Assembly: GCA_020721585.1 (NCBI GenBank)
Contig: DYMK01000010.1
Location: forward strand, 1-64,000
Length of the DNA: 64,000 nt
Source: Sulfuricurvum sp.
Lineage (GTDB): Bacteria > Campylobacterota > Campylobacteria > Campylobacterales > Sulfurimonadaceae
Reading direction: 5' to 3'
Shown here: positions 10,784 through 19,149 of the stretch, in pieces
Numbering within the stretch: position 1 is the first letter of the stretch
Layout of the letters: every line of letters begins with the position of its first letter
Notes under the pieces: generated by a model
Seen by the model: only the letters and a program-made list of their open reading frames with translations
Database searches by the model: none
What the model was told of the DNA's origin: nothing
Program-made: the position numbers and the translations under genes

Positions 10784-11893
10784 ATGTTACATCTTCAAAT
10801 ACACAGTGAACATTTTACCAATCCTCTCTATCTGGAGAGTGGACGAATTTTGGAACCCTACGACATCATGTATGAAACGTATGGGGTTTTGAATGAAGCC
10901 AAAGATAATGTCATTGTGATTTGTCATGCCCTTACGGGGTCTCATCATGCGGCAGGGACGTATGAGGGGGACAATAAAGCAGGTTGGTGGGATGGACTCA
11001 TAGGTCAGGGGAAAGCGGTCGATACCGATCATTTTTTCGTGATCTGTACCAATGTGATTGGAAGTTGTTTTGGCTCAACAGGACCCATGTCTCCCCGTTA
11101 TCCCTATACTGAACCCTATCGGTATAAATTTCCCGTAGTGACCATTTTGGATATGGTCAAAGCGCAGCGCATTTTATTTGATCGTTTGGGGATTCATAGT
11201 GTCCATGCCATTATTGGGGGATCGATGGGGGGGATGCAAGCGTTGGCGTTTGGGGTCTTTTTTCCCAATTTTGCCAAAAATATTATTGCGATGGCAACCA
11301 CCTACGCGACCCAACCGTGGGCAATCGCGTTTAACAAAGTGGCGCAAGAGGCAATTTTAAAAGATCCTGAATTTAAAAATGGGTATTACGACCCCAAAAT
11401 CATCCGTGAAACGGGATTAAGTGGGATGGCGATTGGTCGTATGGCGGGGCATATTAGCTTTTTGTCCCCCCAGTCGATGGATCGAAAATTTGGGCGTGAG
11501 TATAAACGCAATGATGGATTGTTTGAATTGTTTGGAAAATTTCAAGTGGAATCCTACTTGGAGTACAATGGGTACAACTTTACCAAATGGTTCGATCCAT
11601 TAAGTTATCTCTACATCACCAAAGCGATTAATATTTATGACCTTTCACGAGGATTTGATTCGCTTGAAGAGGCATTGCATCGGGTGCGTGCCAACCTTTA
11701 TTTGATCAGTTTTGAGAGTGATTTACTGTTTGTCCCCCAAGAGATGGAGATGATTGCCTCTACCTTGGAATCGATAGGAAAAGAGAATGTGACCTATATC
11801 CCTATCCCCAGTGATTATGGTCATGATGCGTTTTTGGTCGAAATTGATAAAATTGAACACTACGTAAAGGATGCGTTATGGAAGAAACCGTAA
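10784..11893 (+). CDS. metX: Homoserine O-acetyltransferase
   Basis: A protein of 369 residues with the alpha/beta-hydrolase fold of MetX. HALTGSHHAAG near residue 47 forms the oxyanion region, the nucleophile elbow GGSMGGMQ is near residue 145, and the acid and base appear as SDLLFVP near 312 and YGHDAFL near 345. It acetylates homoserine, feeding metY just upstream. Its last 16 bases overlap xseB. Some enzymes of this family use succinyl-CoA; the neighbouring metY makes acetyl more likely. Confidence 0.93.
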   Translation: MLHLQIHSEHFTNPLYLESGRILEPYDIMYETYGVLNEAKDNVIVICHALTGSHHAAGTYEGDNKAGWWDGLIGQGKAVDTDHFFVICTNVIGSCFGSTGPMSPRYPYTEPYRYKFPVVTILDMVKAQRILFDRLGIHSVHAIIGGSMGGMQALAFGVFFPNFAKNIIAMATTYATQPWAIAFNKVAQEAILKDPEFKNGYYDPKIIRETGLSGMAIGRMAGHISFLSPQSMDRKFGREYKRNDGLFELFGKFQVESYLEYNGYNFTKWFDPLSYLYITKAINIYDLSRGFDSLEEALHRVRANLYLISFESDLLFVPQEMEMIASTLESIGKENVTYIPIPSDYGHDAFLVEIDKIEHYVKDALWKKP

Positions 11894-12072
11894 GTTTTGA
11901 GGTACGAATAAGCAAGGCAAAAACCATTTTAGAAAAACTCATGGATCCCACATTGCCCATGGATGAGAGTGTTAAAGCGTATCAGCAAGGGATGGACGAA
12001 CTCAAAGAGGCGCAAAAGATGCTCGAAACAGCACAGGTGCAGATCCAAATTATTAAAAATCAGGAGCATTAA
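11878..12072 (+). CDS. xseB: Exodeoxyribonuclease VII small subunit
   Basis: A protein of 64 residues, nearly all helical, with the family pattern SFEVRISKAKTILEKL, then a P-MDESVKAYQQGM segment and a C-terminal helix. XseB binds the large subunit XseA to form exonuclease VII, which degrades single-stranded DNA. xseA is not in the window. The start overlaps the end of metX by 16 bases and its stop shares one base with the next ATG, so it is translated inside the met operon. Confidence 0.85.
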   Translation: MEETVSFEVRISKAKTILEKLMDPTLPMDESVKAYQQGMDELKEAQKMLETAQVQIQIIKNQEH

Positions 12073-12881
12073 TGCGTTGCGCGATTGTACAACTCCCTTC
12101 CATCGGGATGGGGGGAGAGGTGTTGGAAAATTACACCAAAGCCGCGTATGAAGGGGGCGCTTCCCTCATGCTCTTGGGAGAGTATGTCCTTAACCCTTTT
12201 TTTAAGGAATTGATTAAAACCCCCATCTCAATGATTGGGGAACAAACCCATCACCAAATTGAGGTGTTAAAAATGCTTGCGGTGAAATACACCATGGTAT
12301 TTATCGCCCCTTTGGTTACGGTCAAAAAAGGGGAATGTACCAAAGTGATTGCTAAAATCACCCCTGAGAGTATCCACTATTATCCGCAACAATTTTTGAT
12401 TAACTACCCCCATTGGAATGAAGAACAATTTTTTGCCAATCCCATTCAAAAGGTAAAATCGCCAATGATTTTTTCGATGAATGGGCTAAAACTTGCGGTC
12501 ATGGGGGGATTTGAACTCCATTTTGATCCTCTTTGGGAGGCCATTACGACCAAAAATGTGGATGTGGTTTTGATCCCCAGTGCATCGACGTTTGGCTCCC
12601 ATAACCGTTGGCGAGAGTTGATTAAAATGCGTGCCTTTACCCATAACTGTTACCTTCTTCGTGCCAATCGTGTGGGAGAGTATGGGGATGAGGATCAGCA
12701 TACGTGGAAATTTTATGGCGATTCGACGATGGTCTCTCCGTTTGGAGAAGTGGAAAGCAATTTGGGGAGTAGTGAAGAATTGCTCATTGTGGATTTGGAT
12801 CCCACGGTGTTGTATGAAGCAAAAAAAGGGTGGGGATTTAACGAGGCGATTCAAAAACGTTCACGGGGCAAAAAAGGATGA
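12072..12881 (+). CDS. Nitrilase-fold (carbon-nitrogen hydrolase) protein lacking the catalytic cysteine
   Basis: A protein of 269 residues with the nitrilase-superfamily layout: CAIVQLPSI at the N-terminus, a GEYVLNPFF strand with the expected catalytic glutamate near residue 38, VIAKI strands, and a C-terminal IVDLDP strand. The strand that should carry the nucleophile reads LAVMGGFELHFDPL near residue 140. Active members have a C-Y-E or C-F-E motif there, so the cysteine is a glycine here. The usual catalytic lysine ahead of the NEEQFF segment is not visible either. I infer a non-hydrolytic paralogue. It is coupled to the ThiF-like gene by an ATGA overlap. Confidence 0.8.
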   Translation: MRCAIVQLPSIGMGGEVLENYTKAAYEGGASLMLLGEYVLNPFFKELIKTPISMIGEQTHHQIEVLKMLAVKYTMVFIAPLVTVKKGECTKVIAKITPESIHYYPQQFLINYPHWNEEQFFANPIQKVKSPMIFSMNGLKLAVMGGFELHFDPLWEAITTKNVDVVLIPSASTFGSHNRWRELIKMRAFTHNCYLLRANRVGEYGDEDQHTWKFYGDSTMVSPFGEVESNLGSSEELLIVDLDPTVLYEAKKGWGFNEAIQKRSRGKKG

Positions 12882-13552
12882 TGCACTATTTCCATCGTCA
12901 AGTACAACTGTGGGGGGAGGAAAAGCAACAGCTTCTTCAATCCAAACGTATTGCCATCATTGGCAGTGGTGGTTTGGGTTCTTCTTTGGCATTTGCTTTG
13001 GGATCATCGGGGATTGGGGAGATCCATCTTGTTGATTTTGATACGGTCAGTGTCCATAATATCCACCGTCAAATTGCGTTTAAAAGCGGTGATGAGGGGA
13101 GATTTAAATCGCAAGTGTGCGCATCGGTCATTCAAGCACGCTGCCCGTATGTCAACGTAATTGCCCATACGGGTGATTTTGAGGCATTTATCCAAGAGGG
13201 TTGTGCGGTTGATGTGATTCTCGATGCGACCGATAATCTCCCCACTCGTGCGACCATTAATGACTATGCCATTGAAAAAAACATCCCATGGGTGTATGGA
13301 TCAGTAGAAGCGTTTAATGGACAGGTGTGCTTTTTTGAGGATGCATCGTTTCGTGATCTTTTTAAAATCACCCATAATACCCCCGCTGGGATTGCAGCTC
13401 CCATGGTAATGCACATTGCCTCTTTGCAAGCCAATTTGGCATTGCGCTATTTGGTAGGCTTACGTGTGACCAAAGACAAACTCTATTACCTCTTTTTTAA
13501 TGACGAGGGGGAATTGATAACCCAAAAATTTGGACTACCCAAAAGGGCTTAA
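12878..13552 (+). CDS. ThiF/MoeB/HesA-family adenylyltransferase
   Basis: A protein of 224 residues. The Rossmann ATP-binding loop IAIIGSGGLGSSLAFALGSSG lies at residues about 25-45, and the metal/adenylate motif DATDNLPTR near 112. The ThiF/E1 fold adenylates the C-terminal glycine of a ubiquitin-like sulfur carrier such as ThiS or MoaD. The paired zinc CxxC motifs of full-length MoeB are absent, so this resembles a short ThiF-type protein. The substrate is unknown. It overlaps the preceding gene by four bases and its last four bases overlap the convergent cytochrome gene. Confidence 0.82.
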   Translation: MMHYFHRQVQLWGEEKQQLLQSKRIAIIGSGGLGSSLAFALGSSGIGEIHLVDFDTVSVHNIHRQIAFKSGDEGRFKSQVCASVIQARCPYVNVIAHTGDFEAFIQEGCAVDVILDATDNLPTRATINDYAIEKNIPWVYGSVEAFNGQVCFFEDASFRDLFKITHNTPAGIAAPMVMHIASLQANLALRYLVGLRVTKDKLYYLFFNDEGELITQKFGLPKRA

Positions 13553-13941
13553 TGCCCTGAGATGTAATCAGACAATAATCCAATTTGTTCTTCATTAAGT
13601 CCTTTGGCTCTCCCCTCCATAATCGCTTTCATCTCTTTCCCATAGCTTTGTGATTGATACCCTTTGAGGGCGTGTGTGATCTCTTCTTGGGTAAGATTGG
13701 CAATAATTTTGGATTTCCCCAACGCCGATTTCTCCCCTTTGGCTCCATGGCAGGAGGCGCATTGTTGCGTAAACAGGGATGCACCATCGGTAGGTACTTT
13801 TGTCGTCGTTTCGCGTGGTGGTGTGTGGGTTTGTGCTACTACGGGGTTAGAAGGAGCATCTAAAGCACTTTTGGGTGGCTTTGACTCTTGCGTACATCCT
13901 AATACCAGAAGGGACGATAAAAATGGGATAAAAAATTTCAT
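13549..13941 (-). CDS. Lipoprotein c-type cytochrome
   Basis: A protein of 130 residues. A lipoprotein signal (LLVLGC, lipid cysteine at residue 16) is followed by a Pro/Thr/Ser-rich linker to about residue 50. A single-heme class I domain follows, with CASCH near residue 61 and a methionine-containing segment (KEMKAIMEGRAKGLNEEQIGLL) that could supply the axial ligand. Expected location is the outer face of the inner membrane or the inner leaflet of the outer membrane, as an electron carrier. AGGAG lies eight bases from the ATG. The partner oxidase or reductase is not evident. Confidence 0.88.
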   Translation of the reverse strand: MKFFIPFLSSLLVLGCTQESKPPKSALDAPSNPVVAQTHTPPRETTTKVPTDGASLFTQQCASCHGAKGEKSALGKSKIIANLTQEEITHALKGYQSQSYGKEMKAIMEGRAKGLNEEQIGLLSDYISGH

Positions 13942-14090
13942 GATACATACTCCTAAAAATCAATATTAGGACATCATACAACTTTTTTAATAGTAACTAA
14001 GTAAAAGGGTTGAAAGAAAAAAATGAGAGAGAAGAAGATGATAAATTTAGCTCCGCGCCGAAGCGCGAAACCAAGTGACTCAAGCTAAAC

Positions 14091-14309
14091 TTATTGAGCA
14101 GGAGTAGCAGCAGCGTCAGCAGCAGGTGCAGCAGCGTCAGCAGCAGGTGCAGCAGCGTCAGCAGCAGGTGCAGCAGCGTCAGCAGCAGGTGTTGCTTCAG
14201 CAGCAGGTGCTGCTTCTTCAGTTGCAGCAGGTGCTGCCTCAGTTTTTGCAGATTGACCGCAACCAATAAACATAGCAGCTAAAAGCATAGCAGAAACGAT
14301 TTTCATCAT
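14091..14309 (-). CDS. Small Ala/Pro-rich repeat lipoprotein
   Basis: A protein of 72 residues. The signal peptide ends in a lipobox (AAMFIGC, cysteine near residue 17). Almost the whole mature part is a low-complexity AAPAAD-type repeat made of about four PAADAAA units, with a net negative charge. Proteins of this kind act as flexible periplasmic tethers or spacers; no function can be assigned. AGGAG sits six bases before the first ATG; a second ATG follows at once. Downstream on the minus strand, an inverted structure with TTTAGCT and AGCTAAA arms around a CGCGC/GCGCG hairpin may end the transcript. Confidence 0.75.
   Translation of the reverse strand: MMKIVSAMLLAAMFIGCGQSAKTEAAPAATEEAAPAAEATPAADAAAPAADAAAPAADAAAPAADAAATPAQ
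14109..14190. repeat. 21-bp coding tandem repeat (about four units)
   Basis: A 21-base unit (GCAGCAGGTGCAGCAGCGTC plus one base) is repeated with almost no variation and encodes the PAADAAA heptads of the lipoprotein. Because the unit is a multiple of three, copy-number change would lengthen or shorten the tail without a frameshift. Confidence 0.85.
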
Positions 14310-14336
14310 GTAAGACTCCTTAAGAAATATGGCGGA

Positions 14337-14367
14337 AGTATACCACTTTCCCCCCCACCTTTGTCAA
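14337..14367 (-). promoter_or_regulatory. Probable promoter of the repeat lipoprotein
   Basis: The minus strand has TTGACA (14367-14362) and TATACT (14342-14337) with a rather long 19-base spacer containing a run of seven G. The leader would be short, about 20 bases. Confidence 0.5.
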
Positions 14368-14489
14368 GCGTTTTGATACGAATGTGTAATATTTTTTTTA
14401 GAAGTCCCTATTTTAGGGGGTTTGATGCCATTTATACCCATTTGTAGATGGATAGGTAGAGAGAGTATTTAAATACAGGATTTGGACGC

Positions 14490-14495
14490 TATAAT
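14490..14495 (+). promoter_or_regulatory. -10 box of the aminotransferase gene
   Basis: A perfect TATAAT 35 bases before the GTG start, with no recognisable -35, as is common for Campylobacterota housekeeping promoters. Confidence 0.55.
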
Positions 14496-14530
14496 ATAGG
14501 TTATTTAAATTTCACCCTAAAGATTGTCCC

Positions 14531-15676
14531 GTGCACTTTGAACCCTACCCTTTTGAAAAACTTGCCGTGTTGCTGGAAGAAATTTCCCCAAATCCCGCGT
14601 ATTCGCCCATTGTCTTGACCATTGGTGAACCCCAATTTTCGACCCCTGCGTTTATCCAAAAGTCGTTGTGTAAACACTCCGAAGAGCTTCGCTATTACCC
14701 TAAAACAGCGGGTGAAGCGTATCTTAATGAAGCGATGCGCGCATTTGTTGCACGTCGGTTTGGGGTCAGATTGCAACCCCAAGAGCTTATTAGTACCTTT
14801 GGAACCCGAGAAGTTTTGTTTAACTTTCCCCAATTTTATTTGTTTGATAGATCAGACGCGGTGATGGCGTATACCAATCCCTTTTATCAGATTTATGAGG
14901 GTGCGGCGATTGCTTCGCGCGCCAAAGTGCTTCATCTCAACTTAACACACGAAAATGGGTTTAAACCGCTAATGGATGAGGAACAATTGTCCCAATGTGA
15001 TTTGGTAATTCTCAACTTCCCCAATAATCCAACAGGATCGGTGTTGACCCTTGCGGAGTTAGGAGCGTGGGTGAAGCTTGCCCTCAAACACGATTTTTGT
15101 TTGATCAATGATGAGTGTTACAGTGAAATTTACACGGCGCATAAAGTTCCTTCTCTCTTGGAAGCATCCCTTCATGTGGGGAATAACGCGTTTAAAAATG
15201 TGTTGGTGATTAATTCGATCTCCAAACGCTCATCCGCCCCCGGATTGCGCAGCGGATTTATTGCAGGTGATGCAACCATACTCCAAAAATACGGACAATA
15301 TCGTACCTATGTGGGGTGCGCTTCTCCTCTTCCCCTTCAAGCTGCTGCTGCTATGGCATGGAGCGATGAGTACCACGTGGAGCAATCCCGTAAAATTTAT
15401 GCCCAAAATTTTAAAGCCGCGCAAGAGATATTGGGAATTTCCACCTCGGATGCCACCTTTTATCTGTGGTTAAAAGTGGACAATGCCCTTGAATTTACCC
15501 AACGCCTCTATCGTGAATACAATCTGAAAGTCTTACCGGGGGAATTTTTAGCCCGAACGAACGACAATGGGGAAAATCCGGGAATGGGTTATATCCGTAT
15601 TGCCTTAGTCGAAGAGACCAACAAAACAATTGAAGCCCTTAATCGCCTAAAGGAGGCACTCGCATGGAAGAACTAA
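14531..15676 (+). CDS. Class I/II PLP aminotransferase (possible succinyldiaminopimelate aminotransferase)
   Basis: A protein of 381 residues starting at GTG. It opens with the MHFEPYPFEKL segment typical of this group, followed by a TIGEP motif near residue 30 that contacts substrate. Fold-type I landmarks follow: NFPNNPTGS near residue 160, a DECYSEIY strand near 195, and the PLP lysine in NSISKRSSAPGLRSGF near 235. The closest functional guess is DapC of the lysine/diaminopimelate pathway, which in Campylobacterota is carried by proteins of this length and opening. Other aromatic or aspartate aminotransferase activities cannot be ruled out. It overlaps the next gene by 13 bases. Confidence 0.85.
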   Translation: MHFEPYPFEKLAVLLEEISPNPAYSPIVLTIGEPQFSTPAFIQKSLCKHSEELRYYPKTAGEAYLNEAMRAFVARRFGVRLQPQELISTFGTREVLFNFPQFYLFDRSDAVMAYTNPFYQIYEGAAIASRAKVLHLNLTHENGFKPLMDEEQLSQCDLVILNFPNNPTGSVLTLAELGAWVKLALKHDFCLINDECYSEIYTAHKVPSLLEASLHVGNNAFKNVLVINSISKRSSAPGLRSGFIAGDATILQKYGQYRTYVGCASPLPLQAAAAMAWSDEYHVEQSRKIYAQNFKAAQEILGISTSDATFYLWLKVDNALEFTQRLYREYNLKVLPGEFLARTNDNGENPGMGYIRIALVEETNKTIEALNRLKEALAWKN

Positions 15677-16128
15677 AAGCCAAAATCTATCACGCCCAAA
15701 CGCAAGGGGACATCGCATCGTTGTATCTCCTTGAAGCACAAGCTCATGAAGTGTTTGATGAAGATACCCTAATGGCGTATTATGCCAATATTCTCGATTT
15801 GGCACTGGAGCGACTCACCAATACACTGGAAAATTTAGAGCGTTTAAATATGGAAGAAGTACAAGATTTCGCCACCCTCCGTGCTTTGTATGAATACGCT
15901 ATTGAACATTACAGTGCAGGAAGTTTTTCGGATGCCAGCGCACTCTTTGAAGTCCTTGGGGGATTGAGCGAGGATGAAGCATTCAATGAAGCGATGAAAA
16001 TTCATCGACGTGCGTGTGATGGTGCTATCCCGTTTGAGACCTTTATTGATGAGTATGTCGATATGGATGCAGTGCAAGCAGGCGGGAAATTTTATATTGG
16101 GGTTTTTGTAAAAAATATCGGGGCGTGA
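15664..16128 (+). CDS. Conserved hypothetical helical protein
   Basis: A protein of 154 residues, acidic and almost entirely alpha-helical, with a helix-turn pattern (LEAQAHEVFDEDTLMAYYANI, then ALYEYAIEHYSAGSFSDASALFEVL near residue 90) reminiscent of tetratricopeptide repeats. It has no signal peptide or membrane segment, so it should be cytoplasmic. It begins 13 bases inside the aminotransferase gene and is therefore translationally coupled to it. I do not recognise the family. Confidence 0.75.
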   Translation: MEELKAKIYHAQTQGDIASLYLLEAQAHEVFDEDTLMAYYANILDLALERLTNTLENLERLNMEEVQDFATLRALYEYAIEHYSAGSFSDASALFEVLGGLSEDEAFNEAMKIHRRACDGAIPFETFIDEYVDMDAVQAGGKFYIGVFVKNIGA

Positions 16129-16129
16129 C

Positions 16130-17080
16130 ATGACTATCAAAGAAGCAATCATAGAAGCTCTTGAAAACCTTGCGAAACCAATGGGATACAATGAGGTTAC
16201 AAAATATATTTTAGATAATAATTTGTATCAAAGTAACGGTGTAAATTTTAATTCAATTGTAGCGTCTAGGCTTGGTAGTTTCATTAGAAATAATGACACG
16301 CGCGTTGGAAGAATTGGTACAGATGGATTCTATCGTTATTACCTAACAAAAAATGAAGTATCCAATGAAATAATTGAGATAAAAGAAAAAAGTGAAGTTA
16401 AAAAAAGTAGTAAGGCAGATTTTACCGAAAGGGATCTGCATCCGCTGTTTGTGAGTTATCTCAAAAGCAAAGGGATTTATGCCAAAACTATTCTTCATGA
16501 AGAGTCCAAAAGTAGCAAAGACGATACTCAAAAATGGGCGCATCCCGATATTGTTGGGGTTAAGTTTGTCCAATTAAAAAGTGATGTTAGTGCCAAATTA
16601 CTCAAAACATTGGAAAAAAAAGATTCGTGCGAGATCGTTTCGTATGAGCTTAAAAAAGAGATTAGCACCGATACGGAGTTAAAAAAATGTTATTTTCAAG
16701 CGGTATCCAATTCCAGTTGGGCAAATCGTGGTTATTTAGTGGCATTTGAGATTGCTGATTATCTCAAAGAAGAGATGGAACGGCTTAATAATGCGTTTGG
16801 AATTGGGGTCATTAAACTTCATGCCAATCCCTTTGAGAGTCAAATTCTTTTTCAATCGACTTATCGAAATTTGGATTATCAAACCATTGATAAGTTGTGT
16901 CACATCAATGCAAAATACCGAGAATTTATGGGACAAATTGAAAAAATTCTCAATGCGGATGAGCGATACTTAGACGCTAGTTTTATGGAATTACGGGGGA
17001 AATGTGACCCTTTTTATGAAAAAGATGAGGATATAGAACGCTATTGTTTCACTAAAAAAATTCCATTTGAGCAAGAATAG
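16130..17080 (+). CDS. HARE-HTH domain protein with a PD-(D/E)XK-like nuclease region
   Basis: A protein of 316 residues. The N-terminal 75 residues (TIKEAIIEALENLAKPMGYNEVTKYI, then a GTDGFYRYYL end) match the HARE-HTH winged-helix domain found in ASXL, bacterial RNA polymerase delta and restriction enzymes. A linker rich in Lys/Glu leads to a second domain opening with ERDLHPLFVSYLKSKG. There, WAHPDIVGVKF near residue 145 and VSYELKKEI near 180 give the D...ExK arrangement of PD-(D/E)XK nucleases (resembling COG2958). DNA cleavage is inference. Base composition is more AT-rich than its neighbours, and it heads an accessory insert with the MNT/HEPN pair before murC. Confidence 0.75.
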   Translation: MTIKEAIIEALENLAKPMGYNEVTKYILDNNLYQSNGVNFNSIVASRLGSFIRNNDTRVGRIGTDGFYRYYLTKNEVSNEIIEIKEKSEVKKSSKADFTERDLHPLFVSYLKSKGIYAKTILHEESKSSKDDTQKWAHPDIVGVKFVQLKSDVSAKLLKTLEKKDSCEIVSYELKKEISTDTELKKCYFQAVSNSSWANRGYLVAFEIADYLKEEMERLNNAFGIGVIKLHANPFESQILFQSTYRNLDYQTIDKLCHINAKYREFMGQIEKILNADERYLDASFMELRGKCDPFYEKDEDIERYCFTKKIPFEQE

Positions 17081-17090
17081 GGAGAAAAAA

Positions 17091-17405
17091 ATGATTGATA
17101 TTGCAAAATTACAGCCGTTGATTGTAGAGTGTCTTCAATCCCTTAATCCTGATAAAATTATCCTTTTTGGGTCTTATGCGTATGGTACACCCACAGAAGA
17201 GAGTGATATTGATCTTTTTTTGGTAAAAGATGAGGAAGATAACAATATTGAAGCAAAAGCATTGGTAAAGTTGAGGGGGTTAATGAAAAAATATGCAATA
17301 GGCTTTGATGTTTTATCAGCAAGCAGTCAATTTTTGGCACAACGAGACGATCCATTTTACGTACAAGATATTTTGCTAAAAGGAAAAGTGCTTTATGGCG
17401 AATAA
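17091..17405 (+). CDS. MNT-type minimal nucleotidyltransferase (antitoxin-like)
   Basis: A protein of 104 residues from the ATG at 17091, which has GGGAGA just upstream; the longer frame at 17067 lies inside the previous gene. The nucleotidyltransferase signature ILFGSYAYG, followed by SDIDLFLV around residues 29-46, gives the GS...DxD active site, and FDVLSAS supplies a later strand. In known MNT-HEPN modules such proteins AMPylate and neutralise the partner HEPN RNase. The HEPN gene begins 11 bases before its end, confirming the pairing. Confidence 0.88.
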   Translation: MIDIAKLQPLIVECLQSLNPDKIILFGSYAYGTPTEESDIDLFLVKDEEDNNIEAKALVKLRGLMKKYAIGFDVLSASSQFLAQRDDPFYVQDILLKGKVLYGE

Positions 17406-17829
17406 AACACACGCGACAGAGTGGCTTGAAAAAGCGTATCATGATTTGGATTCTGCAAGACTCCTTTTTGAAGCAGGCCATTTTACTGATACTATTGGGT
17501 ACCTCTTGCATCAAAGTATTGAAAAAATCTTTAAATCATCTTTAGCATATCAAAATGTACCCATTGTAAAAACACATAATTTGATTGAGCTTAATGAACT
17601 TTTGGATGATTTTGTGGATTTGAATCACGATGAAATTACATTGCTCGCAATAGCAACAACGTATCATACAAAACAAAGATACCCTTCACCACACAAAAGA
17701 CTGCCCTCTAATGAGGAGATTAAAGCTATTTTAGAATTTGCTAATTTTCTTATGGAAGTAGTTGTTCAAAAGCTTAATATTGATCGTGAAAAAATAAAAA
17801 ATTCAGTACAAGATGAGGAGAAAAAATGA
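17395..17829 (+). CDS. HEPN-domain protein (toxin partner of the MNT gene)
   Basis: A protein of 144 residues, all helical. It matches the HEPN family: WLEKAYHDLDSARLLFEAGHFTD at residues 10-32, YLLHQSIEKIFKSSLAY at about 37-53, a KTHNLIEL segment, and the conserved YHTKQRYP near residue 98. HEPN proteins paired with MNT proteins are typically RNases in toxin-antitoxin modules. The start overlaps the MNT gene and the stop overlaps the murC start (ATGA), so the module is wired directly into expression of an essential cell-wall gene. Confidence 0.87.
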   Translation: MANKTHATEWLEKAYHDLDSARLLFEAGHFTDTIGYLLHQSIEKIFKSSLAYQNVPIVKTHNLIELNELLDDFVDLNHDEITLLAIATTYHTKQRYPSPHKRLPSNEEIKAILEFANFLMEVVVQKLNIDREKIKNSVQDEEKK

Positions 17830-19136
17830 AAATCCATTTTATCGGGATTGGTGGCATTGGTATTTCAGGTTTAGCCAAATATATGCGTTTTAGTGGTCAT
17901 GAGGTAAGCGGTTCAGACATGAAAGCAACTCATATTACGCAGCGTTTGATGGATCGAGGGATTACCGTTTTTATCGGTCATGATGCGGCTAATATCCCGC
18001 AAGGGTGCGACTTGGTGATCCATTCGGCGATTATTCGCCAGACGAATGTGGAGGTGGTCGAAGCCAAAGATCGTGGGATTACGGTGCTTCATCGTCGCGA
18101 TGCCCTTAACCGTATCCTCAAAGAGAAAAAAGTATACGCGGTATGCGGCGCGCATGGTAAAAGTACGACGACGGCGATTTTGGCCTCAATCATGAGTGGC
18201 AGTGCCATTATTGGGGCAGAATCCAAAGATTTTGGTTCCAATGTCCGTTATGATGGGAGTACCGATGTGATGCTTTTTGAAGCCGATGAGAGCGATGGGA
18301 GTTTTCTCAATTCCAATCCCTTTTGCGCCATGGTCACCAATGCAGAGCCTGAGCATATGGAACACTATCACCACAATATCGAAGAGTTTCATGATGCCTA
18401 TCGCCGTTTTGTCGAGATGGCACCCTTACGTGTGATTAATGCTGAGGATCCGTTTATGGCAACCTTGACGTGTGATGCGATCCGTCTGTACCCCTCACAG
18501 GACATTCATAACATCACCTATATTTTGATCGATGATGAACCCTACACCCGTTTTACCCTCAAAAATATGGGAGAATTTGAGGTGTGGGGATTTGGAGAAC
18601 ACATCGCCATGGATGCCGCGTTAGCCATTTTAGCAGCGGTACAAACAATGAGTGTCGCTGCCATTCGGGCGAATTTGCTCCATTTCAAAGGGATCAAAAA
18701 ACGTTTTGAGGTGATTTTCAAAGGTTCCGATCGGGTCATTATCGATGATTACGCGCACCACCCCACCGAGATCAAAGCGACCATGCAATCGCTTCAAACC
18801 TACGCAACGCTCAAAAAATTCGATAAAATCGTGGCTATTTGGCAACCCCATAAATATTCACGGACGATTGACAACCTTGAAGCCTTTGTGAGCTGTTTTG
18901 AGGGGATCGATGAGCTGGTCATTTTGCCCGTTTGGCGTGCAGGAGAAGAACCCGTAGCCATCGATTTTGCGGGAGAATTTGGGCGGTATAACCTTATTTT
19001 AGCCGATAAAATTCACCGTAATGGGGATGTGATTGATATTATCAAAGATGACACGGTGCTAACAACCTATACGAAAGATGTGATCGTCGGATTTGCCGCA
19101 GGGGATCTGACCTATCAGCTTCGAGGAACCAAATGA
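17826..19136 (+). CDS. murC: UDP-N-acetylmuramate--L-alanine ligase
   Basis: A protein of 436 residues that adds L-alanine to UDP-MurNAc, the first peptide step of peptidoglycan synthesis. The N-terminal UDP-binding loop FIGIGGIGISGLAKY, the Mur-ligase P-loop AHGKSTTT near residue 105, the EADESDGSF motif near 150, and DDYAHHPTEI near 305 are all present. AGGAGA lies just upstream of the ATG, inside the HEPN gene. mutS2 follows 13 bases after the stop. Confidence 0.96.
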   Translation: MKIHFIGIGGIGISGLAKYMRFSGHEVSGSDMKATHITQRLMDRGITVFIGHDAANIPQGCDLVIHSAIIRQTNVEVVEAKDRGITVLHRRDALNRILKEKKVYAVCGAHGKSTTTAILASIMSGSAIIGAESKDFGSNVRYDGSTDVMLFEADESDGSFLNSNPFCAMVTNAEPEHMEHYHHNIEEFHDAYRRFVEMAPLRVINAEDPFMATLTCDAIRLYPSQDIHNITYILIDDEPYTRFTLKNMGEFEVWGFGEHIAMDAALAILAAVQTMSVAAIRANLLHFKGIKKRFEVIFKGSDRVIIDDYAHHPTEIKATMQSLQTYATLKKFDKIVAIWQPHKYSRTIDNLEAFVSCFEGIDELVILPVWRAGEEPVAIDFAGEFGRYNLILADKIHRNGDVIDIIKDDTVLTTYTKDVIVGFAAGDLTYQLRGTK

Positions 19137-19149
19137 GTGTGCGTTACTA

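Noticed and set aside
14094-14282. Ser/Cys-rich frame on the plus strand opposite the repeat lipoprotein
   Set aside because: It is the reverse reading of the 21-bp coding repeat; the minus frame has a signal peptide, lipobox, promoter and Shine-Dalgarno, the plus frame has none.
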